64,000 nt of DNA, from NCBI RefSeq assembly GCF_018780075.1, contig NZ_JADMKB010000153.1:1-64000 (forward strand), given 5' to 3'. Below are positions 31,768-39,761 of this stretch, one piece after another. The stretch is from Hydrogenophaga sp. (GTDB lineage: Bacteria > Pseudomonadota > Gammaproteobacteria > Burkholderiales > Burkholderiaceae_C). Both the position numbers and the translations under genes were made by a program. The notes beneath the pieces are model-generated. The model did no database searches and had not been told where the DNA came from. It saw nothing but the letters and a program-made list of their open reading frames with translations. How positions within the stretch are numbered: the first letter of the stretch is position 1; each line of letters begins with the position of its first letter.

Positions 31768-34257
31768 GTGCGCTGGTTGAAACGTTCTGCACTGTGGTTT
31801 GCTGGCTTGCTGGTGATCGTCCTCATGGCCTGCGCGCTGTATGCGTGGCGCAGCCTGCCCCAGGTCGACGGTGAGTTGAAGCTGCCGGGTCTGCGCGCGG
31901 CGGTGAAGGTGCAGCGTGATGCCAGCGACGTCACCCACATTCTCGCCAGCGACCCCCGCGACGCCTGGATGGCGATGGGCTATGTGCATGCGCAGGAACG
32001 CGGCTGGCAACTGGAATTCAACCGCCGCGTCATGCGCGGCACGCTGTCCGAGGTGTTTGGCCCCTCAACGCTCGACACCGACATGCTGATGCGCACGCTG
32101 GGCATTCGCGAAGCGGCCAAGGCGCAGGTTGCCGGGGCCAGCGACGAAGCCCGGCAGGCGTTGCAGGCCTACAGCGATGGCGTGAACGCGTTTTTTGCGT
32201 ACCGGGAGCAGGCGCTGTCGCCCGAGTTCCAGATCCTGCGCATCGACCCACGCGACGAAGCCGCCGAGGGCCGCTATTGGGATGCCGAAGACAGTGCGGG
32301 CTGGGCGCTCATGATGGCGCTGGACCTGGGCGGCAACTGGGGCAACGAGCTGGCCCGTTTGTCCGCACTGCAGGTGCTGGACACCCAGGCCCTCTGGCAG
32401 CTCTTTCCTGCCTACCCGGGCGAGACACCCGCTGCCACGGCCGATCTGGGCCGCTTGTACCGGGAGCTGGGGGTGTTCCGCGCAGCACCGCTCAAGACCT
32501 CGGCCGCCAGCGATGCCAGTGCGTCGGGCTGGCGCACCCAGCTCGCCTCGGGTATCCAGGAGTGGACCCGGTCGCTGGGCGACATCGAAGGCAAAGGCTC
32601 GAACAACTGGGTCGTGTCCGGAGCGCGCAGCGTCAGCGGCAAACCCTTGCTCGCCAACGACCCCCACCTGGGCCTGAGCGCTCCCGCGATCTGGTACTTC
32701 GCCCGGCTCCAGGCACCCGACGTGGACGGCATCAAGGGCATGGACGTCATGGGCGCGACCTTGCCCGGCACGCCTTTCGTGGTGCTCGGTCGCACCAGCG
32801 AAGTCGCCTGGGGGTTCACCAACACGGGGCCAGATGTGCAGGATCTGTACCTGGAGCAGCTGAACCCCACCGATCCCCAGCGCTACCGCACGCCCGCGCC
32901 ACAAGGCCAGGACGCCTGGGCCACTTTCACCCAGCGGACCGAGATCTTCAAGGTCAAGGGCCAGGCCGACGTGACCCATGTCGTGCGCAGCACCCGTCAT
33001 GGCCCGGTGCTCAGCGACATTCCCGGGCGCACACGCAACCTGATCGACACCGACCGTTATGCGGTGGCCCTGCGCTGGACGGCGCTGGATGCGGACAACC
33101 GCAATGTCATGGCCACGCTGGCATCGAACCGGGTGCGTTCGGTCGACGAGCTCATCACGGCCTACCGCGATTTCCATTCACCGATGCAAAACGCCGTGAT
33201 GGCCGACCGCAGCGGCCGCATCGCGTACAAAGCGGTGGGCCGCGTGCCCCTGCGCGCGGCGGACAACGACATCCGGGGTGTGGCACCCGCGCCGGGCTGG
33301 GACCCGCGTTACGACTGGACGGGCTGGCTGCCGTACGAGAGCACGCCGCAAGACGATGGCAACAAGGACTGGATCGCCACCGCCAACCAGCGCATTCACG
33401 CACCCGACTACCCCCATTTCCTGACCCAGGACTGGGCAGCACCTTACCGGCAGGAGCGCATTGAGTCGCTGTTGGACCAGACGCCGAAACACAGCATCGA
33501 GAGTTTCCAGGCCCTGCACGGTGACCAGTTGTCGGCGGCCACCGTGAAGCTGCTGCCGTTCCTGGTGAGGGCGCCGTCGTCCCACGCCTTGGCCGCCGCG
33601 GCCAGGGCCGAGCTGGAAGGTTTCAAGGGCGAGATGCTCGCCGAGCGGGCCGCACCGCTGATCTACAGCGTGTGGGTGGACGAGTTCACCCGGGCGGTGA
33701 TCGGCGGTCGCTTGGGCAAGGACAAGTTCGAAGGCCTGTACGGCAAACGGCTGTTTCGCAACGCGGTGGAAGACCTGCTGCTGCGCGACGACAAGGACTG
33801 GTGTGGCGCCCAGGGCTGCATGGCGGCCAGTGGTGCGGCCCTGGACAGGGCGCTGGACCGCATCCAGGCGCAACAGGGTGCTGACGTGAAGCGCTGGCGC
33901 TGGGGCGAGGCGCATCCCGCCATTTCGATCCACCGGCCGTTCAGCAACGTGGGCGCGCTGGCGCCGCTGTTTGAGGTGCGGCGCGCCACCGGCGGGGACC
34001 CGTTCACCGTCAACGTGGGCCAGTACCACCTGGACAAGGCGGATGCGCCGCTGGCCAACCGGCACGCTGCCAGCCTGCGGACCATTTACGACCTCGCCGA
34101 TCTGGAGAACTCGCTGTTCATCTACCAGACCGGGCAGAGCGGCAACGTCTTTTCAAGCCGCTACCGCGACATGAGCGAGGACTGGGTGGCGGTCAGGTAC
34201 CGGCCCTTGCAGATGCGACCCACGCAGTGGGCCAGCCGCTTGAGCCTGCTGCCTTGA
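31768..34257 (+). CDS. Penicillin acylase family protein (Ntn hydrolase)
   Basis: An 829-residue protein with an N-terminal membrane anchor or signal (ALWFAGLLVIVLMACALYAW). It then follows the S45 penicillin amidase order: small-subunit region, linker, and the nucleophile serine (S278) in KGSNNWVVSGARSVSGKPLLANDPHLGL, where autocleavage would expose an N-terminal Ser. It acts outside the cytoplasm, possibly on acyl-homoserine lactones or other amides; the substrate cannot be told from sequence. GTG 31768 has AGGAG six bases upstream and is preferred over the ATG at 31735. Confidence 0.88.
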   Translation: MRWLKRSALWFAGLLVIVLMACALYAWRSLPQVDGELKLPGLRAAVKVQRDASDVTHILASDPRDAWMAMGYVHAQERGWQLEFNRRVMRGTLSEVFGPSTLDTDMLMRTLGIREAAKAQVAGASDEARQALQAYSDGVNAFFAYREQALSPEFQILRIDPRDEAAEGRYWDAEDSAGWALMMALDLGGNWGNELARLSALQVLDTQALWQLFPAYPGETPAATADLGRLYRELGVFRAAPLKTSAASDASASGWRTQLASGIQEWTRSLGDIEGKGSNNWVVSGARSVSGKPLLANDPHLGLSAPAIWYFARLQAPDVDGIKGMDVMGATLPGTPFVVLGRTSEVAWGFTNTGPDVQDLYLEQLNPTDPQRYRTPAPQGQDAWATFTQRTEIFKVKGQADVTHVVRSTRHGPVLSDIPGRTRNLIDTDRYAVALRWTALDADNRNVMATLASNRVRSVDELITAYRDFHSPMQNAVMADRSGRIAYKAVGRVPLRAADNDIRGVAPAPGWDPRYDWTGWLPYESTPQDDGNKDWIATANQRIHAPDYPHFLTQDWAAPYRQERIESLLDQTPKHSIESFQALHGDQLSAATVKLLPFLVRAPSSHALAAAARAELEGFKGEMLAERAAPLIYSVWVDEFTRAVIGGRLGKDKFEGLYGKRLFRNAVEDLLLRDDKDWCGAQGCMAASGAALDRALDRIQAQQGADVKRWRWGEAHPAISIHRPFSNVGALAPLFEVRRATGGDPFTVNVGQYHLDKADAPLANRHAASLRTIYDLADLENSLFIYQTGQSGNVFSSRYRDMSEDWVAVRYRPLQMRPTQWASRLSLLP

Positions 34258-34263
34258 ACCCGC

Positions 34264-35046
34264 TCAAGCCGTGGCGTTGAGCGTGCTGGTGCTGGTGGTA
34301 CCGGTTCCGGCCAGGGCGGTTTCGTTGTAGCGGCGGGTCGCGGCCTCTGCCTGGGCGCTGATCTGGGCCATGAAGGTGTTCAGTTCGGCACCGGAGATTT
34401 CGCCATCGCCGTCTGCGTCGACCGAACTCATCAGGGCCTGCAATTGCTCCTCACTCACCGCGGCCTGCGTGACGCCGGTGCTGTCGGCTTCGGGGGTGGC
34501 TGCTGCTGTATCGACAGCGGTGGATGCCGCGGGCGCGGCTGCGGCCACCCCTGTGGTTCCCTCGGTCCCGGTGATCGGCTCGTGGATGGTGCTGACCACC
34601 GTGGTGGTCGTCGTCGTGCTCACCACCGTGCCTTCGGGCAGCGAGGCCTCGGGGGTGATGCCGAATTCGGCCATGGAGATCTGGCCATCGGCGTCGGCGT
34701 CCAGTTCGGCAAAACGCGCTTCATCGCCCCGGGACTGGACGAAGGCCTGGGTGTCTGAAGGGGGGGTGAACAGCTGTTGCAGCAGCTGGCCCACCTCGCT
34801 GCCATTGAGCGAGCCGTCGCTGTCGGCGTCAAGCGACGCGTACAGCGCTTCGGCGCCTTCACCCGCATCGACGCCCAGCTTGCCGGCGACCTTTTCCAGG
34901 GCGGCTTTGAATTCGGTCTGGTCAACGCCGCCGCTGCTGTCGGTGTCCATCTTCTTCAGCATCTTGTCCTGCAGGTGCGTGGACAAGGCAGAACTGATGG
35001 ACGACAGGGTCTGGGCCCAGGCGCTGGTGGATTCGACGGTGCTCAT
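34264..35046 (-). CDS. EF-hand domain protein with four calcium-binding loops
   Basis: A 260-residue protein with four canonical EF-hand loops: DTDSSGGVDQTEF, DADSDGSLNGSEV, DADADGQISMAEF and DADGDGEISGAEL. Thr-rich (TTTTTTVV) and Ala/Pro-rich stretches separate the third and fourth. No signal peptide is apparent, so it is probably cytoplasmic or exported by another route. Function unknown; calcium buffering or sensing is an inference from the loops. The start at 35046 has AAGGAA upstream. It converges with the penicillin acylase gene (six-base gap). Confidence 0.82.
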   Translation of the reverse strand: MSTVESTSAWAQTLSSISSALSTHLQDKMLKKMDTDSSGGVDQTEFKAALEKVAGKLGVDAGEGAEALYASLDADSDGSLNGSEVGQLLQQLFTPPSDTQAFVQSRGDEARFAELDADADGQISMAEFGITPEASLPEGTVVSTTTTTTVVSTIHEPITGTEGTTGVAAAAPAASTAVDTAAATPEADSTGVTQAAVSEEQLQALMSSVDADGDGEISGAELNTFMAQISAQAEAATRRYNETALAGTGTTSTSTLNATA

Positions 35047-35098
35047 GGGGGTTCCTTTCTGGGGACTTGCCGTACAGGTGACGACACAATGGTCCGAC

Positions 35099-35133
35099 AA
35101 AAAGAGCCCCTCCAAGCCGGGCAACAAAGGGGC
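35099..35133 (-). terminator. Intrinsic terminator of the aot operon (minus strand)
   Basis: Read on the minus strand, GCCCCT (35133-35128) pairs with AGGGGC (35111-35106) across a long loop, followed after one base by a five-T run (35103-35099). It lies just past the aotP stop and ahead of the EF-hand gene. Confidence 0.6.
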
Positions 35134-35175
35134 GGGAACCCCGCTGTTCCGGCGATTGCCGGTGCGCCCCTCGCG

Positions 35176-35943
35176 CTACTTGAGCTTGCCCGAAAGGAAC
35201 TGCGCCAGGCGCTCGGACTTCGGGTTGACCAGCACCTCGCGCGGATTGCCCTGTTCCTCGATACGCCCCTGGTGCAGGAACAGCAGGTGGTTGCTGACCT
35301 CGCGGGCGAAGCCCATTTCGTGGGTCACCACCACCATGGTGCGGCCCTCTTCGGCCAGGGTGCGCATCACGCGCAACACTTCGGTCACCAGCTCCGGGTC
35401 GAGCGCGCTGGTGGGCTCGTCAAACAGCATCACCTCGGGCTCCATGGCCAGCGCGCGCGCGATCGCCACGCGCTGCTGCTGGCCGCCGGACATGTGGGCC
35501 GGGTACTTGCCTTCGACATCCCGCAGCCCGACCTTCTCCAGGTACTTGCGGGCCGTGACCACGGCTTCTTCCTTGGCTTTGCCCAGCACGTGCATGGGCG
35601 CCTCGATGACGTTCTCCAACACCGTCAGGTGCGACCAGAGGTTGAAGTGCTGGAACACCATGGCCAGCTTGGCGCGGGCGCGCTGCAGCTGTTTGTCGTC
35701 GGCGGCCTTGAGCATGCCGTCTTTCGCGGTCACGAGCTTGAGCTCTTCGCCGGCCACGATGATGCGGCCCTGCTGAGGGCGCTCCAGCAGGTTCATGCAG
35801 CGCAGGAAGGTGGACTTGCCGGAGCCCGAGGAACCGATGATGCTGATCACGTCCCCGGCTTGAGCGGTGAGCGACATGCCCTTGAGCACCTCGTGCGAGC
35901 CGTAGCTCTTGCGGATGTCGATGGCTTCGAGTTTGGTGGTCAT
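35176..35943 (-). CDS. aotP: Arginine/ornithine ABC transporter ATP-binding protein AotP
   Basis: A 255-residue ATPase of the HisP/GlnQ type for basic amino-acid uptake. Walker [10 protein letters not shown] (~residues 38-46), Q-loop [21 protein letters not shown], signature MSGGQQQR, Walker [13 protein letters not shown] and the switch His (THEMGFARE) are all present. The inserted stretch [22 protein letters not shown] is typical of HisP-like ATPases. It is the last gene of a five-gene operon in the order of Pseudomonas aotJQMOP. Confidence 0.92.
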   Translation of the reverse strand: MTTKLEAIDIRKSYGSHEVLKGMSLTAQAGDVISIIGSSGSGKSTFLRCMNLLERPQQGRIIVAGEELKLVTAKDGMLKAADDKQLQRARAKLAMVFQHFNLWSHLTVLENVIEAPMHVLGKAKEEAVVTARKYLEKVGLRDVEGKYPAHMSGGQQQRVAIARALAMEPEVMLFDEPTSALDPELVTEVLRVMRTLAEEGRTMVVVTHEMGFAREVSNHLLFLHQGRIEEQGNPREVLVNPKSERLAQFLSGKLK

Positions 35944-35959
35944 GGCGGTGCTCTGGAAA

Positions 35960-37081
35960 TCAGGGGCTCAGCAGGTTGCCAGAGCGGATGGGGGTGCGGC
36001 CGGCGACACGGCAGAGTTCCATGCCGGTGGTGGCCCAGCGCAGGTTGTGTCGGGCATACACCACGCCTTCGATGGCGGCGTGGATGGCCGTTTCCTGGGT
36101 GGACAGTGGGTCGATCACACGGGCGAGCAGCTGACCCGCCTGGACCACTTCGCCCACGTCGGCGGCAAACACGATCACGCCCGCGTGCGGCGCGTGGAGG
36201 GACTCGGTGCCGGCCAATGGCGTGGCTTCGCACAAAGGATCGGGCAGGGCAGGGGCCGGCCCGGCCAGCACGCCGATGTGGCGCAGGTAAGCCACGATGG
36301 CCTCGCTGTCTTGCGCGGCGAGCGCATCCGACACATCGGTCTGCCCACGCAGTTCGACGGTCGTGCTGGCACAGGCCAGCGGCACGGGCGCCTTGTCGGC
36401 GAAATGTTCGCGCAGCCGCCACCAGGGGCCCGAGAGCGCCTCGTCAAAGGAGATCAACGGCCCGGAGCCCCGGGCCCAGAGCAGGGCGCGGGCACCCAGC
36501 AGGCGCGCCAGCGGCTCCATCTGGTCCACCATGGGCTGCTCCACGTACAGGTGCATCACCGCTTCGAAATCGCAATGCAGGTCCAGCACCACGTCGGCGT
36601 CGCAGGCCAGCGTCATCAGGACGTGGCGCAGGCTCTGCAACTCGGTGGTCGGCGTCTGCGCCTGAAGTGCGCGGTGCATCGCTGCGCGGATCAACCGCTT
36701 GTTCGCGTCGGCATCGGGCCCCAGCTCGGCGGCAACCTCGTCCTTCACCAGCGCGAAGAAATCCGGGTAGTTCCGGTTGAAGTTGTCCATGCTGCCCAGT
36801 TCGAACCGGCCCATCTGGTGGTGCATCACGCTCTGGCTCAGGCCGATGGGGTTGCACACGGGCACCAGCACCACCTCGCCCACCAGCTCGCCGCGCTGTT
36901 CGGCCGCTTCCAGCCGCGCGCGAAGGTGGTGGGCGGTGAGCATTCCCGGCAGTTCGTCGGCGTGCAGGCTGGCCTGCACATAGGCCTTGGGGCCAGCGCC
37001 AGGCGTGCCGAAGTGCAGGCTGGTGACCTGACGCTGGGTTCCGATCGAGGGAGAGAGAAGAGGGTGGTGAACCTGTTGCAT
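35960..37081 (-). CDS. aotO: AotO-like succinylglutamate desuccinylase/aspartoacylase family protein
   Basis: A 373-residue zinc-dependent M14-like hydrolase. Likely zinc-ligand motifs are SLHADELPG (His and Glu) and [17 protein letters not shown] (His). The succinylglutamate desuccinylase/aspartoacylase fold and a C-terminal beta-rich segment ([26 protein letters not shown], biotinyl-like) are visible. It lies between permease and ATPase genes exactly as aotO does in Pseudomonas, where its exact role is unclear. Intracellular processing of a modified basic amino acid is an inference. Confidence 0.82.
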   Translation of the reverse strand: MQQVHHPLLSPSIGTQRQVTSLHFGTPGAGPKAYVQASLHADELPGMLTAHHLRARLEAAEQRGELVGEVVLVPVCNPIGLSQSVMHHQMGRFELGSMDNFNRNYPDFFALVKDEVAAELGPDADANKRLIRAAMHRALQAQTPTTELQSLRHVLMTLACDADVVLDLHCDFEAVMHLYVEQPMVDQMEPLARLLGARALLWARGSGPLISFDEALSGPWWRLREHFADKAPVPLACASTTVELRGQTDVSDALAAQDSEAIVAYLRHIGVLAGPAPALPDPLCEATPLAGTESLHAPHAGVIVFAADVGEVVQAGQLLARVIDPLSTQETAIHAAIEGVVYARHNLRWATTGMELCRVAGRTPIRSGNLLSP

Positions 37082-37096
37082 CAGGCAAATAAAAGG

Positions 37097-37813
37097 TCAG
37101 TGCGTGCGGGGACGCAGGTAGGCGAGGAATCGGCGCTCCAGCAGGCGGAACACATACACCAGCGCGAAAGTGAGGATGAAATACAGCACCGCAACCACGA
37201 TGAAGGGCTGGAACGCGAGGTAGTAGGTCTTGTAGATCGCATAGGCCGCGTTGGTCAGGTCGTACAGCGACGGCACCACGCTGGCCAGCGAGGTGGCGTG
37301 CAGCATCATCACCACCTCGTTGGAGTACCCGGGCAAGGTGCGCCGCAGGGCACTGGGCAGGACCAGCCGGAACATCATGTTCCATTTGCTGTACCCCGCC
37401 GCCTGGGCGGCTTCGATTTCGCCGGCAGGGGTTTCCTTGATCGCGCCGGCCAGCATTTCGATGGTGTAGGCGCAGGTGTTGAGCGTGAAGGCCAGCACGG
37501 CGCAGAAGAAGGGATCTTTGAACCAGGTGAACGGCCAGTGGGTGTCCCACAGGCCTTGCACCCATTCGAGTTGGGCGATGCCGTAGTAGATGAAATACAC
37601 CTGGATCAGCAGCGGCGTGCCGCGCACGACATAGGTGAACAGCCAGACCGGTCCGTGGACCCAGCGGTTGCGAGACACGCGCATCAGCGTGAGCGGCAGG
37701 GTCAGCAGGCCACCGGCGATCAGGCTGACCGCGAGCAACTCCATGGTGGCGACAAAACCGGTCCAGTACAGGGCCAGGTTCTCTGGCTGAAAAATGATGG
37801 CGAACTTGTCCAT
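37097..37813 (-). CDS. aotM: Arginine/ornithine ABC transporter permease AotM
   Basis: A 238-residue HisM-type permease with about five membrane segments. VVRGTPLLIQVYFIYYGIAQLEW and the EAA loop region (GEIEAAQAAGYSKWNMMFRLVLPSALRRTLPGYSNE) are typical. The start codon overlaps the aotQ stop (TGATG). It forms the inner-membrane channel with AotQ. Confidence 0.92.
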   Translation of the reverse strand: MDKFAIIFQPENLALYWTGFVATMELLAVSLIAGGLLTLPLTLMRVSRNRWVHGPVWLFTYVVRGTPLLIQVYFIYYGIAQLEWVQGLWDTHWPFTWFKDPFFCAVLAFTLNTCAYTIEMLAGAIKETPAGEIEAAQAAGYSKWNMMFRLVLPSALRRTLPGYSNEVVMMLHATSLASVVPSLYDLTNAAYAIYKTYYLAFQPFIVVAVLYFILTFALVYVFRLLERRFLAYLRPRTH

Positions 37814-38514
37814 CAGAAGTCGCCCCGTTTCACGCCCACCGAGTAGCGGGCCTCGGCCTTGCGCAGCAGGAGCAGGCTGATGGAGGAAATCAGGAGGTAG
37901 AGCACACCGGCAAACGCCATGAACAGGATGGCCGCGCCCGGAATTTCGCCGCGAGCGGCCGCGCCGGCCTGCTTGGCGAGGTTGGTGATGTCGGCCAGAC
38001 CGATCACCGAGACCAGCGCCGTGGCTTTCAGCAGCACCAGCCAGTTGTTGGTGAAGCTGGGGAGGGCGAAGCGCACCATTTGCGGGAGCACCATGCGCCG
38101 GAAGGTGTAAAGGCGGCTCATGCCAAACGCCCAGCCGGCCTCCGACTGGCCCTTGGGCACGCTCATGATGGCGCCGCGAAAGGTCTCGGTCATGTAGGCG
38201 CCGTACACGAAACCGATGGTCAGCACGCCAGCAACAAAGGGATTGATCTGCGGACCGCTGCGGTAACCCAGCAATTCCGCAATGTCGTTGACCAGGATCT
38301 GCCCGCCGAAATACAGCAGCAGCATCCACACCAGGTCCGGGACACCCCGGATTACGGTGGAATAGATGTCGCCGACCCAGTTGAGCCAGCGGTAGGGAGA
38401 GAGTTTGGCCGCCGCCCCGGCCAAGCCGAGCACGGCGGCGAACACCAGCGCGCCGAGCGCGACACCGAGGGTGACGAACAGGCCTTGAAGGATGTTCAGC
38501 AGGTAGGTCGTCAT
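37813..38514 (-). CDS. aotQ: Arginine/ornithine ABC transporter permease AotQ
   Basis: A 233-residue HisQ-type permease. STVIRGVPDLVWMLLLYFGGQ and the EAA loop (GQSEAGWAFGMSRLYTFRRMVLPQMVRFALPSFTNNW) match the family. It follows aotJ by 22 bases, and its stop overlaps the start of aotM. Confidence 0.92.
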   Translation of the reverse strand: MTTYLLNILQGLFVTLGVALGALVFAAVLGLAGAAAKLSPYRWLNWVGDIYSTVIRGVPDLVWMLLLYFGGQILVNDIAELLGYRSGPQINPFVAGVLTIGFVYGAYMTETFRGAIMSVPKGQSEAGWAFGMSRLYTFRRMVLPQMVRFALPSFTNNWLVLLKATALVSVIGLADITNLAKQAGAAARGEIPGAAILFMAFAGVLYLLISSISLLLLRKAEARYSVGVKRGDF

Positions 38515-38536
38515 CGGTGCGCGCCGGCTCAGTGGA

Positions 38537-39406
38537 TCAGGAACCCCAGATGTCCACGCCGGGCACGTGCTTCTCGGACAGCTCTTTCCACTTGCCGTTG
38601 TCGCGGATGGCCTTGATGCCGGCGTTCAGCGCATCGCGCAGGGCCGTGTCTTCCTTGCGCAGGGCCACACCGGCGCCAGCGCCGAAGTACTTGGCGTCGA
38701 ACTCCACCGGGATGCGGGTGCCGGCGCAGCTGTAGTCCTTGCCGTCGGGCGTGGACAGGAAACCGCCATTCACTTCCACGACGTCGGCCACGGTGCCGTC
38801 CAGGCGGCCCGACTTGATGTCGAGGTAGACCTGGTCTTGCGCGTCGTAAGGCACGATGGTCGCACCCGCGGTCTTCAGTTCACCCATGGCGTACTTTTCC
38901 TGGGTGGAGGCTTTCAGGACACCGATCTTCTTGCCTTTGAAGTTGGCCGCTTCGGCGCCCAGTTTGAGGGCCGTCTTCACGACCACGCAGGACGGCGTGT
39001 TGTAGTACTTGCCCGTGAAGTCCACGGCCTGCTTGCGCTCTTCGGTGATGGACATCGACGAGATGATCACGTCGTATTTCTTGGCCTGCAGGCCGGGGAT
39101 CATGCCGTCCCAGGCCTGTTCGACGAACACGCACTTGCTCTTGAGCTCGTCGCACAGCGCCTTGGCCACGTCCACGTCAAAACCGGCCGGCTCGCCCGCG
39201 TCGGTCTTGTAGGTGAAGGGCTTGTAGGTCGGGTCGATGGCGACACGCAGCTCGGGCCATGGGCTCGCTGGAGCCGGTGCGGCAGCGGGTGCTTCGGCGG
39301 TCGGTGCGGGAGCGGCCGGCGCAGCGGGTGCGGGCGTCTCGGTCTTGCCGCAGCCAACGAGGGCAGCTGCGCCGATGAGGCTGAGCGAGAGGAACAGGTG
39401 TTTCAT
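38537..39406 (-). CDS. aotJ: Basic amino-acid-binding lipoprotein AotJ (ArgT/HisJ-like)
   Basis: A 289-residue solute-binding protein. The N-terminal signal ends in a lipobox LVGC, so C19 should be lipidated. A Pro/Ala linker (~residues 25-48) precedes the family-3 binding domain: LRVAIDPTYKPFTYKTDAGEPAGFDVDVAKALC and ISSMSITEERKQAVDFTGKYYNTP. First gene of the aotJQMOP operon; its upstream region carries the dif-like site and the start of the mobile element. Confidence 0.9.
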   Translation of the reverse strand: MKHLFLSLSLIGAAALVGCGKTETPAPAAPAAPAPTAEAPAAAPAPASPWPELRVAIDPTYKPFTYKTDAGEPAGFDVDVAKALCDELKSKCVFVEQAWDGMIPGLQAKKYDVIISSMSITEERKQAVDFTGKYYNTPSCVVVKTALKLGAEAANFKGKKIGVLKASTQEKYAMGELKTAGATIVPYDAQDQVYLDIKSGRLDGTVADVVEVNGGFLSTPDGKDYSCAGTRIPVEFDAKYFGAGAGVALRKEDTALRDALNAGIKAIRDNGKWKELSEKHVPGVDIWGS

Positions 39407-39579
39407 GTATGTCCTTGAACAGGTTGAATGAAGGTGGCCGGATTGGACTCCTGCCGGTGGTCAACATTGTAGGTCTGGGCAGTCCAATTTCCGGATGCAC
39501 CATGCTGGTGTTTCCCCGGATGCGGGGCGGTCGCGGGGAATGCATACGCAACATTCGGGCCTTCCTGCAGATTGTTCAT

Positions 39580-39607
39580 TATTAACATAATATACATCGT
39601 GGAATGT
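39580..39607 (-). other. dif-like (XerCD) site with divergent XerC arm; candidate ICE attachment junction
   Basis: On the minus strand, ATGTATATTATGTTAA (39597-39582) is identical over 16 bases to the E. coli dif site (centre TGTATA plus nine bases of the XerD arm). The XerC arm (39597-39607) matches at only 3 of 11 positions. The XerD arm faces the chromosome (aotJ) and the divergent arm faces the element, as expected for a hybrid site made by Xer-mediated integration. Chance occurrence of such a match in 64 kb is very unlikely. Confidence 0.6.
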
Positions 39608-39624
39608 CAAAAACATCTAAAAAA

Positions 39625-39650
39625 GCAGGCGTTGAGCCTGCAAGTCTTTT
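39625..39650. terminator. Terminator-like hairpin at the element edge
   Basis: GCAGGC (39625-39630) and GCCTGC (39636-39641) around GTTGA, with an A-rich run before and CTTTT after, so it could work in both directions. It lies inside a wider inverted repeat TCGTGGAA (39597-39604)/TTCCACGA (39649-39656), whose left arm is the divergent XerC arm of the dif-like site. Confidence 0.5.
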
Positions 39651-39761
39651 CCACGAATATGTCTGAAGCGCGATGATCTATGCCGATCCCGCCTGATGCA
39701 CGTGTGCAATGTATCCATACTGCAGCCAAGTGTCAAACTTTGCTACGCATCTCCTGTCAAG

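Larger units (their letters stand above)
39407..39761. other. Intergenic junction: aotJ promoter region, dif-like site and element edge
   Basis: A 355-base gap without a gene. From left to right it holds an inverted repeat (ATTGGACT 39442-39449 with AGTCCAAT 39481-39488) that could fold in the aotJ leader, a dif-like site (39580-39607), a terminator-like hairpin (39625-39650) and then featureless sequence to the relaxase stop. Base composition falls sharply near 39575-39625. No tRNA gene is present. Confidence 0.6.

Noticed and set aside
34777-36780. 667-codon open frame on the plus strand through the aotO/aotP region
   Set aside because: It crosses two clear minus-strand genes and a terminator; composition is that of an antisense shadow.
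39407-39761. tRNA gene as the integration target of the element
   Set aside because: No cloverleaf or conserved T-loop sequence could be found on either strand in this gap.
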